From the NCBI RefSeq assembly GCF_000611645.1, contig NW_014013350.1, positions 3,067 through 29,292 on the forward strand: a stretch of DNA of 26,226 nucleotides. Reading direction: 5' to 3'. Below, piece after piece: positions 11,144 through 21,280 of this stretch (position 1 is its first letter; each line of letters begins with the position of its first letter). Under the pieces are notes generated by a model, which was not told where the DNA came from, ran no database searches, and saw nothing but the letters and a program-made list of their open reading frames with translations. This stretch comes from Monoraphidium neglectum (Eukaryota > Chlorophyta > Chlorophyceae > Sphaeropleales > Selenastraceae). Both the position numbers and the translations under genes were made by a program.

Positions 11144-13248
11144 ATGGATGTGGTTCTGCGGGAGCCATGCAAGCCACATGAAGGCACGCCACAGCCGCAC
11201 AGCCCTCCAGCGCCGCCCGACAGCGTCGCAACTGGTACGACAGCGCTGCAGCTGGTGTTTGCGGCGCTGCCCCTCAGCCTGATGCACATCACCATACCCC
11301 GCCTCAGCCGGTACTGGCGCGCCTGGGCTGCCAGCCAGCCGCACGTCGTGGGGCGATCTGGCGGCGAGGACTTCTGTGTGCCCGACACCGACCTGTTTGT
11401 GCCGCTGTGGCACGCCCAGGAGCGGCTGCCAGCTCTCGTTCCTGTCCTGAAAGACGATGCATTGCCTCATATCAAACCCTACCTGGCGGCCGCCGCGTGC
11501 CACGACGACATCGCGGCGCTGCGCTGGGTGCAGGCCGAGGGCCTCTGCAGGTTCGACGCCGGCGCCGCCGCCGCCGCCGCCGCCGCCGGCGCGCTCGGCG
11601 CGCTGCGCATGCTGCTGGACGCCGGCTGCCCGGCCTCGCACTCTCCAGGCGCGGCTGCGGCAGCCGGGCAAGTCAGGGTCCTGCGGTACTTGGCAGAAGA
11701 GCGCACGCAGCGGCCAGAGGGGTGGTGTGGATTCACGGCCTGGGCATGCGCGCGCGCCGCCCGTGGCGGCCACCTGGCTGCGCTGCAGTTTCTCGGGCAG
11801 CCAGGGGCGCCGTACGATGATGCGACCGCTGCCGCCGCGGCAGGAGGTGGGCATTCGGAGCTGCTGCGTTGGGCGCTTGCAGACGGCGCTCCGGCAGGCA
11901 GGCGGGCGGCCATGGAGGCGGCCGGAGACAGCCAGAGGGGCAGCTTGAGTGCCTGCAGATCTTGTTCTGGCACTGCTGCGACAAGGGCGGCAGCAAAGGC
12001 GGCGGCATGAGCAGCAGCCATGGTGGCAAAGGCACCGAAGGCGAGGGCCATCCCAGCAGTATGGGGGCGTTTCCCCTGGAGCCCAGGGCACTGGCCTGCG
12101 CTGCGGCCAGGGGGGATGCAGCAATGGTGCAGTGGCTGCTGGAGCCAGGGCACTGCCCCTTGGGGCCCGCAGCCAAGCACGCCTGCAGGGAGGCGGCGAG
12201 GCGGAATAACGTCGCTATGCTTGCGCTGCTGCGCGCGCACAGCGTGCCGTGGGACGGCGACACGACCGACGCTGCAGCAGCAGGTGGTGGAGGCGGCATG
12301 TCCGCGCTCACGTATGCATATGATTATGGTTGCCCGCTGGGGGACGAAGTGTGCTTTTGCGCCGCATGGGCCGGCGATATTGCCATGCTGGAGTGAGCGC
12401 TGGCGCGCGGGGCGCCGTTGGTCCCAAATAAGGAAAAACAACTCGAGGACATGGCATTTGCAGCGGCGTGGGGCGGCAGCATTCCTGTGATGCGCCGGCT
12501 CTTTTTGGAGGAGGGACTTCCCATCACGGCAGACGCAGCCAAGGCCGCGGCTCAATCAAACCAGGTGCGTGGCGCGTCCGCCGCTGCGGGTGCCCCAAAG
12601 TGCTGTTCACGCTTGCTAATTGACGTTTCCTACCCACGTACCCAGATCGCGCCTGTCCTGTGAATGGGGGTCGCTCACGTGCTGCGGCTCATGAGGACCT
12701 CCTGCAGCCCCCCATGTATGGCGACCTCCTCAGGTGCGTGCCCCCTACTTGTCAATCAATGCCCCCCACTTCCCTTGACTTTTACTCAAGCACCTGAATC
12801 TGACACGCCCGTGCTCCCGGCTGACCCCTCTCATGCACCACCCTTGCAGTTGGAGGCCTTGCAGTGGCTCCACGCCCACGGCTGCCCCTTGGACCGCCGG
12901 GTGACCTCGGGGCTCGCGTCGTCCTGCGACCTTGAGGGGCTCCAGTGGGCGTTAGACGCTGGCGCTCCCATGTACGAGCGAGCCTGCATAGGCCCCGCTC
13001 AGCATGGACGCCGTGACGTCATCGAACTGCTCAGGGCCCATGGGTGCCCCTGGAATGACGCCTGCTACCAGGCAGCGCGAGCAGGGCACTGGGGCCTGGT
13101 GCGGTGGATGCGCGCGCAGGACCCGCCAGCCCCCTGGGACGCGGCAGAAATGGAGCGGATTGCAGCAATACACAGGCAGTGGGATGTGGCGGACGCGGCG
13201 CGGGCGGAGCTGGAAGCGCACGTGAATGGCGGCGGCGGCGCTGGCTAG
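11144..13248 (+). pseudogene. ankD: F-box-like/ankyrin-repeat gene with one frameshift and one nonsense change
   Basis: Exon 1 would run 11144-12564, followed by a GTGCGTGG donor, a 285-nt intron, a CCCTTGCAG acceptor, and exon 2 at 12850-13248 (132 codons plus TAG), with the same architecture as ankB/ankC. Two lesions break it. First, one C is missing near 11945 (GGCAGCTTGAG, where all paralogues have GGCAGCCTTGAG), which ends the first frame at 12010 after 288 residues. Second, the homologous frame then meets TGA at 12394-12396 where paralogues encode Trp (LEWALARGA). Beyond it the frame resumes and is clean through exon 2. The otherwise well-preserved sequence suggests recent inactivation; assembly errors could explain one lesion but less easily both. 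A truncated N-terminal F-box plus a few repeats could still be made. Confidence 0.82.
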
Positions 13249-13845
13249 GCAGTGGCTGCGACCCTGGGGTGGTAGGAGAATATTGGGGAGCAGCAGAGGC
13301 TTTGGATCAACGCATCTGTGGGCATAAATTGCAGAGTGGTTTGCGTGCTCCCTGTATGTGGTTGAGGACTGGTCCGGGACAATTGTGCTTGCACGCATTG
13401 CTGGCTGCAGCGGGCCGTGGAACCCGAGCTGGGGCTGCGCGTGCGTGCTGCATGTGTGCAACATGCGTACATTTTCTGCTGGCATCAGCTGCGAGAGCAG
13501 AAAGATGATGGGCACTAGCCCTTGCCATGGACCATGGGCCACGGCACACTCTTGCCGGTAACTAGTAAAGGCATTCAACATCTAAACAAAGAATCTTTGC
13601 AGAGTTTTGCCCTCACTTAACCAGCTGCAGCTTACCCGCAGTCAATCGCTCAGTCGGCCTCCGTCAAAGTTCGTGTTGTGCGGGGACCCCAGCTTTCAAC
13701 TCCAGCTGCCCTTGGGTGCAAGTGAATGTAGACTCGGCTGGGCCGCTGCCCAACTGGAGAGTGCCCCAGCCAAGTGTCTCACATCAGTGTCGAGAGTGGG
13801 TGCGTGTACGCGTGCGTGTGTGCGTGTGTGCGTGCGTGGGTGCGT

Positions 13846-13928
<83 letters not shown>

Positions 13929-14305
13929 CGCGCTTGGACTTCACGTGCGGTGCCTCAACCCGCAGGAGAGCGTGAGCAGCTCAGCGCAAGGACGAGACGC
14001 TGTTGCATGCAAGAAGAGGTTGGGTGACACACGGCATGCCCATCGCTGGTGGTTTACTGCATGGAAGGACTGTACGCTACAGTAATGTGCCAGACCCACC
14101 TGATGTGAAGCTGCCAAAGGGGCCAAGTGGTGCTACTGTAGCAGAGCGCGGTGTCGCACAGCATGGTAGTAGCTTCCTCCTGATAGCATTCAAATTGCTT
14201 ATGTCGTTTGTCCTCTCTAGATCACACCCCGCCTGTAGAAAGCAGTACGCCCATTCGCCGGAACGTGCCCGCCGTGGGCATACCTTGGCCAGAAAACTCG
14301 GAGCA
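13249..14305. other. Spacer between ankD and ankE
   Basis: No gene is supported. It holds the 3' flank of ankD, the alternating TG/CG tract at 13841-13933 and the 5' flank of ankE. Reading frames across the microsatellite translate into Cys-Val or His-Thr runs and are artefacts. Confidence 0.6.
13841..13933. repeat. (TG)36 microsatellite flanked by CG alternation, 93 nt of pure purine-pyrimidine alternation
   Basis: From 13849 to 13920 the sequence is uninterrupted TG, followed directly by CGCGCGCGCGCGC to 13933. A second alternating stretch, 13801-13838, precedes it after a GGG break. Such tracts are length-unstable and are the classic sequence type for left-handed Z-DNA. Confidence 0.95.
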
Positions 14306-16450
14306 ATGCATAAGGGTGATCAGGATCCATGCAAGCCGTCCGAAAACACGACACAGCCGCCCAGGCCTCCAGCACCGCCCGACAGCGCCCCTGTCGTGCC
14401 TGCGCTGCACGCTTCATTCGGGCTGCAGGACACAACAGCGCTGCAGCTAATTTTTGCGGCGCTGCCCCTCAGTCTGATGCACATCACCATTCCCCGCCTC
14501 AGCCGGTACTGGCGCGCCTGGGCCGCCGACCAGCCGCGCGTGGCAGGCACCAACCAAGATCAACGGGTCCGCACAGCTGACAGGTTTGTACCGCTTTGGC
14601 ATGCGCGGGAGCGGCTGCCAGCTATCTCGCGCTTACGGACACGCGGGCGCGGCCTTGAGGTGGCGCGCATGCAGAGTACATACCTAGCAGCTGCCGCGTG
14701 CCACGACGACACCGCGGCGCTGCGCTGGGCACAAGCCAACCGCCTCTGCGGGCGCGACGCACTAGCCGCCGCCGCCGCTGCGGCCGGCGGCGCGCTTGGC
14801 GCACTGCGCATGCTGCTGGACGCCGGCTGCCCGGCCTCGCGCGCTCCAGGTGCGGCCGCAGCAGCCGGGCAAGTCGGGGTCCTGCGGTCCTTGGCAGAAG
14901 AGCGCAAGCGGCAGCCAAAGGGGTGGTGTAACCTCGCGGCTGAGGATTGCGCTCGCGCGGCTCGCGGCGGCCACTTGGCTGCGCTGCAGTTTCTCAGGCA
15001 GCAAGGCACGCCGTACGACGACGCAACCGCCGCTGCCGCGGCAGGAGGCGGGCACTCAGAGCTGCTGCATTGGGCGCTTGCGGATGGTGCCCCGGCAGGC
15101 GTGCGGGCGGCCATGGAGGCGGTTGGAAACAGTAAGAAGGGCAGCCTTGAGTGCCTGCAAGTCTTGTTCCGGCACTGCTGCGACAAGGGCGGCAGCAAAG
15201 GCGGCGGCATCAGCAACAGCGGCCATGGTGCAGGCAGCAGCAAAGGCGCGGACCATCCCAGCAGAGCGGCGCCGTTTCCCCTGGATCACAGCACACTGGC
15301 TTGCGCTGCGGCCAGGGGGGGATGCAGCAATGGTGCAGTGGCTGTTGATGCCCAGGCGCTGCACTGTTGGGCCCGCGGCCCGACGTGCTTGCGAGGTGGC
15401 GGCGAGGCGCAACGACGTCGCTATGCTCGCGCTGCTGCGCAAGCACGGGGTGCCGTGAGACGGCGACACGACCGACGCTGCAGCAGAGGGGAGCGGCATG
15501 TCTGCGCTTGTGTATGCGTATGACAATGGTTGCCCGCTGGGGAACCACGTCTGCTATGGCGCCGTGAAGGCGGGCGACATTGCCATGCGGGAGTGGGCGC
15601 TGGTGCGCGGGGCGCCCTTGATCCCGGCACTGCAAACAGGTGCCGAGGTCATGGCGTATGCAGCGGGATATGGCGGCAGCATTCCAGTGATGCGTCGGCT
15701 CTTTCTGCAGGAGGGCATCCCCATGACGGCAAGTGCAGCGAAGGCTACCGCTGACCAGGGTAACGTGAGCAGCTTTCAACGCCGATCATGCCGTTCGCCG
15801 CCCGCGAGGTCCCGGCTTGTGCATAATCGGTTCAACCGCCAATCTCCCAGACATCCTGAAGCTTTCCTGAGGCCAAGAGATTTCCCAATTAGGTGCCTGC
15901 AATTCCTGAATTTAGACTTTTGCTCGTCAAGCTCTTGCATGACTTGTCTCCATGCCTCATGTTGTGGCGCGAAGACAATGTACCCCAAATCCGTCTTAGC
16001 GCATCCCCAATAGCCCCACCCGCGTTCCGTGCGCCAACCCTGCAGTTGGAGGCCTTACAGTGGCTCCACGCCCACGGCTGCCCTTTCGACAGCCAAGTTA
16101 CGCATGGCCTGGTCTCTGCCTACAACTTGGAGGGGCTGCGGTGGGCGATAGACGCTGGCGCCCCTGTGGTTGACTATATATGCTGTTGGGCCGCTTGCAA
16201 GGGCCGCCGTGACGTCATCGAGCTGCTCAGGGCCCATGGGTGCCCCTGGTATGACGCCTGCTGGGAGGCAGCGCAAGAAGGGCACTGGGGCCTAGTGCGG
16301 TGGATGCGCGCGCAGGACCCGCCAGCCCCCTGGGATGCGGCGAAGATGGAGTGGCTTGCAACAGTGCACGGGCAGGTGGATGTGGCGGACGCGGCGCGGG
16401 CGGAGATTGGAGCACACACTGTAATTGGCGGCGGCGGTGTTGCGGGGTAG
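14306..16450 (+). pseudogene. ankE: F-box-like/ankyrin-repeat gene with one frameshift and one nonsense change
   Basis: Start is set at ATG 14306 (MHKGDQDPCKP), matching the PCKP position of the paralogues, although the frame is open upstream to 14003. Exon 1 would end at 15764 before a GTGAGC donor; exon 2 is 16046-16450 (134 codons plus TAG) after an ACCCTGCAG acceptor; the intron is 281 nt, phase 0. Lesions: a run of seven G at 15315-15321, where ankD has six, shifts the frame within AAARGD and ends it at 15523 (405 residues). In the restored frame, TGA at 15456-15458 replaces the Trp codon of GVPWDGDTT. After that the frame is clean to the end. The segment after LIRVL is also altered (SRLRTRGRGLEVARM). 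The homopolymer indel could be a sequencing error; the TGA is less easily dismissed. Confidence 0.8.
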
Positions 16451-17002
16451 GCAACGCCTGTAGCTCTGATGCGACCAGGCCGTTGAGGTTGTTGTCCTGG
16501 GAGCAGCAAAGCATGCGTCCGCATGCAGTGCATGGCAGGATTTCTCAGGTCATGGCTGAGGCAATACTGCTCGTGCTTTGTGTTGTTTACTTCTGCCGCG
16601 CGCCGCCTTGCCTTGGCATGGTGCTGGTCTGCATGTGCAGTAGGCACTGCCTGCAGTTTTTGCGAGCGCGAGCAAGCTCTGCGTGCCATTGCCGTCATCT
16701 CACGATCAGTATTTCCCCCAGAATCCGATGTGTTACTGTGCTCTTCTGCATCTGTAAGCAGGTGCGTTGACATTTCAGACCAATTGCTACCCTACGCCTT
16801 GATTGCAAACAGCCACACCCAACCCACCAAAGGGTGGGCAACAAACACGCACACGGTGCATATTGTCACGGTCAAAACAGAGCCGGCTGCAAACTTCGAC
16901 TCAGCCGCAGCCTCAGCCCAGACAGCGGCGAACGCAGACGCGTATCGGCCGCCGCGAGTCATGTCATGCAGGTGGTGAGTCACAAGAAACTTTGCCGGCT
17001 GG
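16451..17002. other. Convergent spacer between ankE and esterase-like gene 1
   Basis: This is the 3' flank of ankE (plus) meeting the 3' end of the SGNH gene (minus). It is collinear with 21281-21839. Both copies hold a paired GCATGC element (16511-16516 and 16521-16526; 21333-21338 and 21343-21348) after AGCAGCAAA. No gene is supported. Confidence 0.55.
16753..16757 (+). terminator. Candidate polyadenylation signal TGTAA of ankE
   Basis: TGTAA, the usual green-algal polyadenylation signal, lies about 300 nt after the ankE stop in the sense orientation. A five-base motif occurs often by chance, and the ankF copy has CGTAA at the equivalent place. Confidence 0.3.
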
Positions 17003-17456
17003 CTACTTCTCCAGATCTGCAAATGCCGGCCCAGGGTTTTCTCGGTCAAAGTCTGTGAACAAAGGGAACTGCCATGGCATCTTCACAGGGTCCATTTCGG
17101 GTATCTGGGCCTGTTTGGGAGGTTGCACATTTGCAATATTGCATTTGCAGTTGTGATGAACAGGACGAGCAAGTGTAATGATGCAGGTGGGCAGGGTGGT
17201 CGTCGAAGGAGTTGTTGTGTGTGATATTGCAGCCGCCCCTGCACGCAAAAGGGCACGCAACACCATTTGTTGGGGGTCATTTATGAGGACGCAAATGCCA
17301 CACATACACACACACACATACGGTCTCACGTTCTCTCTCTCACACAACATGCACACACGAACACATATTTTCTCACCCTCTCTTTCTGTCTCTCTCACCT
17401 TTTCTCTCCTTTATCCCCTCTGTTGTGTGCATACACTCGCGCACGCATATGCGCAT

Positions 17457-17490
<34 letters not shown>

Positions 17491-18665
17491 GCATACACAC
17501 ACACCTTGATTGTGCTGAGGACATCATTGAACAGCTTGTCGTTGCCTCCAGCTGCGGGCAAGATCGGGGGGCAGATGCGTGCCGCAGCAGCAAGTCTCTT
17601 TGACAGCTCCAGCCGCTTGTCACGGGCCCCCGCGTCGCCGGCGGCGGCGCAAGCCGCATACTTGCGATCTCCAAGTCGTTTCGGCGCAACGCCCGACTAG
17701 CGCCGACCGGACAGGATTTCGCCATTCATGATTTTCCATCGACTCACGCCCAAGGTGCAGCTTGTCTGGGTTGATGAACTTGGTCTGCCAGTCCGGCACG
17801 CGCTGCCAGGTCGTGAAGATGTCCAGCACCGTGGCGTTGTGCTTCCTGCCCAGCGCCTGCAGCTGGTCCACATACAGCTGGCTGTTGGCCAGGCTGCGGG
17901 CGCCCTGTGGGGTGAAATTTGATGGGGCCAGAAAGTCCAGCAAGGTACTGTACAACGAATTGGCGGGACGCCACATCAGCGCGGTGCGCATGTTGCTGGA
18001 TGCACGGCGCATTGGAAACAAGGAGCCGGCGAGACCTCAAGGGGAGGCTGCCCGGTGTACGAGCGCAGGACGGCCAAAAGACCCCGCACGCAAGCGGCGT
18101 CTGTCTGTCACCGCGCGCCGACCCACCGGCTTGCCGGGCGTCTCCACCACGGGCGGCGGCGTGATGAGCAGCCAGTGCCTGATGCCCTGCTCGTTCCCTT
18201 TTGACACAATGGCGTCCACATTCTCAAAGAACTTCTCGGGTGAGATGTACGCCTTGCTGCGAGCACAGAGGGTCCCGGTTCATGGCGCAGCAGGTGAGGA
18301 GAGCTTGCGCCGGCCGCGGCATGCTCAACCAGACGCCCACGCCACAAAAGGCAGCAGCTGCTCCACCACCCACGAACAGGCCACGACGACCCGCCCCACG
18401 CGCGCCCACAATGCAAGTTGGCAACCCTCAAGACGGCCGCTTCGCCCGCCCAGGGGATCGGGCGGCCGCTGGTAATCTCATGGCGACCCGGCTGGCCCCT
18501 CCCGCCGCCCCGCCTGCCCAGGGCGGCCTCACCCGGCGGCTTGCTTGACCTGACTGTCCTTCACCCCCAGGAATGCGATGCCCATTATGGGGTTTGTCAC
18601 GTCAAACAGCTGGCGCGAAGTTCAGCAGCGCGCGTTTGGCACGCGGATGGAGTCAAACGTGTGTT

Positions 18666-18721
<56 letters not shown>

Positions 18722-20000
18722 CAAGGGGGGAAAAGCGCACCGCACGACTTGTCTGTGCGTACAAGGGCACCAAGGGGCTGGGGCGGCCTGCATTTGGCCG
18801 AAGCACACCTTGTTTCAACTGCTGCCCTCAGTTGCCTGCCAGCCCCCAAGCGAGTGCAACCTCCGTTTCCCCTCCGCCTCGCTCTACCCCGTTCCTTCCC
18901 TGGCCCCGCCTCGGGCCCCAGCCGCCAGCCCGCCACCCCTCACCCCTCACCGAGTCCAGCATGTAATCCACAAAATAGTTGGTGAAGTAGCCCCCAAAGC
19001 CGCGATTAATGAGGTCGGCCTGCACATTGGCGGCAGGGGGGTGGCCAGGGGTGGGTCCGCGTGCGATGCAGGCTGCACATCCGCTTGGAGTGGCGGAAGC
19101 ACCCCCGTGCTTGGTGGGACAATGGCAAGCAGCAACACAACTGCCTACCTCCGCGCTGCAGAGGAAACCCTAGCTCCCGACGGTTCCCGACTCGGCGTTC
19201 GGGCGCGCACTGGCCGCCTGCTGGGCCCGAAAAGGCGGCGGAGTGCCCGAACAGCCGACCGGCTTCACTTTTGGGCTGTCGTCTCCCCCAACACCCCCCT
19301 TCCCAATCGCCACGCGTACCAGTTGGCCCCTAAACCACTTCTGGCATGCTCACCCCTCCACCGCAATGCAAGGGTTCTCCTCCCCTGATTGCTAAATGAG
19401 GGGCTGTGCGACAGAAAACTCGGGTCCCTGCCCCACACCCACCTTTCGCGCGTAGGGCCCGACCAGCTTTGACGCCCAGCCGCCGAGGTTGTAGCTGAAC
19501 CCGCTCTCCGTGAGGCCGTCGCCGACCAGCACTATCGACGGCCGGGACCTGGCCACGCGGGACCGCAGGGAGCGGTGCGGGACGGCCCCGGGCGCGCCGT
19601 CGTCGGCTGACAGCATCCGCACCGTCATAACATCTTGATGGGCCACGCTGGCGCGCTGCAAAGTCGAGGGGTCAAGCGCGAATGGAGTTAATGAAGCCGT
19701 TGGCGGGGTTGAGACGTGACGAGATAAGTGAGGCGTGTGCTCTGGTACACATGCGGGCCGATTGAACCGCAGAATTCCCTGCTAGCGGCTAGCCCGCATG
19801 CAGCAGCAGTGTGATGTGAATGCGCGCGCAAGCCGGCCACGGGTGTGCGCGGCCAGCCAGCGCACCTTTGCCTGCAGCCCCATTCCAACTCCGAGCCCTA
19901 CTGCTAATCCGGCTATCAGGGCTAGCGCGAACGCCCCTATAAACCATTTCTCGGTGGTCGTTCTAACACCTTTCGGCTCCCCCAGCAAGTCTCCGCTCAT
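17003..20000 (-). CDS. Membrane-anchored GDSL/SGNH esterase-like protein 1 (IAH1 type), catalytic Ser and Asn replaced
   Basis: Eight exons: 20000-19866, 19655-19443, 19019-18951, 18609-18533, 18256-18127, 17904-17748, 17551-17505, 17110-17003; all introns are GT-AG and every junction is in phase, giving 311 residues. Residues 19-42 (after TTTEKW) form one hydrophobic Gly-rich segment, a likely signal anchor. The SGNH fold follows: block I reads VLVGDGLTES with Gly92 where the family has the nucleophilic Ser; block II is INRGFGGY (121-127); block III is FLGVKDS with Lys156 in place of Asn; block V DKLHLGPGGN keeps Asp255 and His258. Family order and the MPWQFP-FTD C-terminal tail match isoamyl-acetate-hydrolysing esterase-like proteins. 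Hydrolase activity is therefore doubtful although the frame is intact. The start is the ATG conserved with copy 2 (MSGDLLGEP); an in-frame ATG 15 nt upstream exists. Confidence 0.85.
17458..17487. repeat. (CA)15 microsatellite in intron 7 of esterase-like gene 1
   Basis: Read on the gene's strand it is a TG repeat starting only about 17 nt inside the intron whose donor is itself GTGTGTGTG (17504 downward). Other CA-rich stretches lie at about 17300-17320, with a pyrimidine-rich stretch at 17331-17420. Confidence 0.9.
18673..18720. repeat. (GT)24 microsatellite in intron 3 of esterase-like gene 1
   Basis: 48 nt of uninterrupted GT, preceded by impure GT. On the gene's strand it is a CA repeat ending about 63 nt before the exon 4 acceptor. 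The matching intron of copy 2 (23470-23785) has only a short, interrupted GT stretch near 23510-23570, so the repeat expanded or decayed after duplication. Confidence 0.95.
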
Positions 20001-20484
20001 TGTTGATGCTGTCATGATGTATGAATACGTCTACCCGCCTCTCACTCAATATGCTGGCCATTGACGGAGCCGTGCTGTGATGCAGCTCGGAAATCGGAAC
20101 AGCAACAATGACCGTTGTCTGGGGACCATGCTTTCTGTGCTTTGCGGCAGGTCACCCGTGAGAAATGGGTTGTTTGAGTATGTGTCAAGGTTTATCAATG
20201 GCAGTGGTTAGTCATGAATTCGTGCCGCTTTGCCGAACTGCCGGGATTGACCGAAGCGGCGGGTATGGCAGCACCAACGGCAAGCCTGCCGCAGCCCCAG
20301 CAACGCGGCAAGCTGCCGGTTTTCCTTGTAAGCATGGCTGCTTGTCAAACGGTAGAAGGATGGTGGGTAGGGATTGCAAGCTAACAAGGGGACACAGCAG
20401 GCCAGGCAAACGTCGACACTCCCTTAGGCCCCCGAGATGACATGCGTGGTCGGCCGAGAAATCGGCAGAGAGGTGGTCTGCCAA
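20001..20484. promoter_or_regulatory. 5' region of esterase-like gene 1
   Basis: This region is collinear with 24743-25195. Conserved stretches include CTCACTCAATATGCT about 40-50 nt upstream of the start, CGTGCCGCTTTGCC near 20220, and GCAACGCGGCAAGCTGCC near 20300. It must contain the promoter; no TATA box was recognised. An open frame at 20165-20440 has a partial counterpart at 24908-25156, but the alignment needs compensating indels, so it is not called a gene. Confidence 0.45.
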
Positions 20485-21280
20485 GGACATGGCGATTGCA
20501 GCGGGGTACAGCGGCAGCATTCCAATGATGCGTCAACTCTTCTTTGGAGGAGGGCCTCCCCACGACGGAGGACGCAGCCCCTGTCGCTGCTGGCCTGGGA
20601 AAAGGCGAGCTTTAAAACCGCGGTTCGCCGCCCGCAAGTCCCCCGCATGCACATGGTCGATCCAGCTGCCGGTTTCCTGGACTTCTTGAGGCTGTCCTGA
20701 TGCCTGGCCATTTCGCACTTGGGTGCCTACAATCTCTGGTTACAGACTCTGCTTATCAATGCACTCTTGAATTGCTAGTCTCCCAGGGCAGTCATGCACA
20801 AAGATTCCCTCCCAAGCAAAAGGTTCTTAGCAAGTCTGTGAAAGCCATGTCGCCCTTGCTGCGCCACCCCTGCAGTTGGAGGCCTTGCAGTGGCTCCACG
20901 CCCACGGCTGCCCCTTTGACAGCCAAGTCACCTGTGGGCTGGTCTTGGCGCGCAACTTGGAGGGACTGCTGTAGGCGATAGACGCCGGGGCCCCCCAGCG
21001 ACTACTTATGCTGCCGCGCCGCTCGCAGTCGACACTGTAACGTTATCCAGGTGGTAAGGGTGCACGGGTGCCTTAAGTATGGTGCCTGCTACCAGGCAGC
21101 GCGAGCAGGGCAATGGGGCTTGGTGCGATGTTTGGATGCGGGCGCGGGACCCGCCAGGCCCCTGCGTGGGATGGATGCGGCGAGGATGGAGTGGCTTGCG
21201 GTAATTCACGGGCAGTGAGATGTCGCGGACGCAGCACGGACGGAGCTCGAAGCGCGCGCCGCATCTGTTTCGGTGTGATG
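20485..21280 (+). pseudogene. ankF: 5'-truncated, decayed ankyrin-repeat copy
   Basis: It begins abruptly inside exon 1 at the MAIAAGYSGSIPMMR segment (ankE has MAYAAGYGGSIPVMR). It has a one-base insertion in CTCTTCTTTGGAGG, continues through an intron still alignable to ankE (GTTCGCCGCCCGC near 20625), and reaches a TGCAG acceptor at 20875 with exon 2 from 20876. Exon 2 starts well (LEALQWLHAHGCPFDSQV) but hits TAG at 20972-20974 where ankE has Trp, and then decays with several indels. There is no promoter or F-box region of its own. The truncation point coincides with the duplication junction. Confidence 0.85.

Larger units (their letters stand above)
15640..20480. repeat. Tandem segmental duplication, unit 1
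   Basis: The unit holds the 3' part of ankE, its 3' flank, the whole SGNH gene 1 and its upstream region. It is collinear with unit 2 (20481-25195), with gene order and orientation preserved and similarity visible in introns and spacers as well as exons. Ends are approximate, placed where the alignment by eye stops. Confidence 0.8.

Noticed and set aside
12394..12396. TGA as selenocysteine or read-through in ankD and ankE
   Set aside because: Paralogues have Trp at both sites, no SECIS-like structure was noticed, and each gene also has a frameshift.
13696..14085. Open frames of poly Cys-Val or His-Thr across the TG repeat
   Set aside because: They are microsatellite translations in several frames with no conserved sequence around them.
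14003..14305. Longer N-terminus for ankE starting at 14003
   Set aside because: The extra residues match no paralogue; the shared N-terminus begins at 14306.
15315..15321. Programmed ribosomal frameshift at the G7 run in ankE
   Set aside because: The other copies have six G and need no shift, and a nonsense codon follows 135 bases later; a mutation or homopolymer read error is simpler.
20165..20440. Small conserved protein upstream of the SGNH genes (counterpart at 24908-25156)
   Set aside because: Both have a GxPAAAPATRQAA stretch, but the frames are joined only through compensating indels; explained by the segmental duplication.
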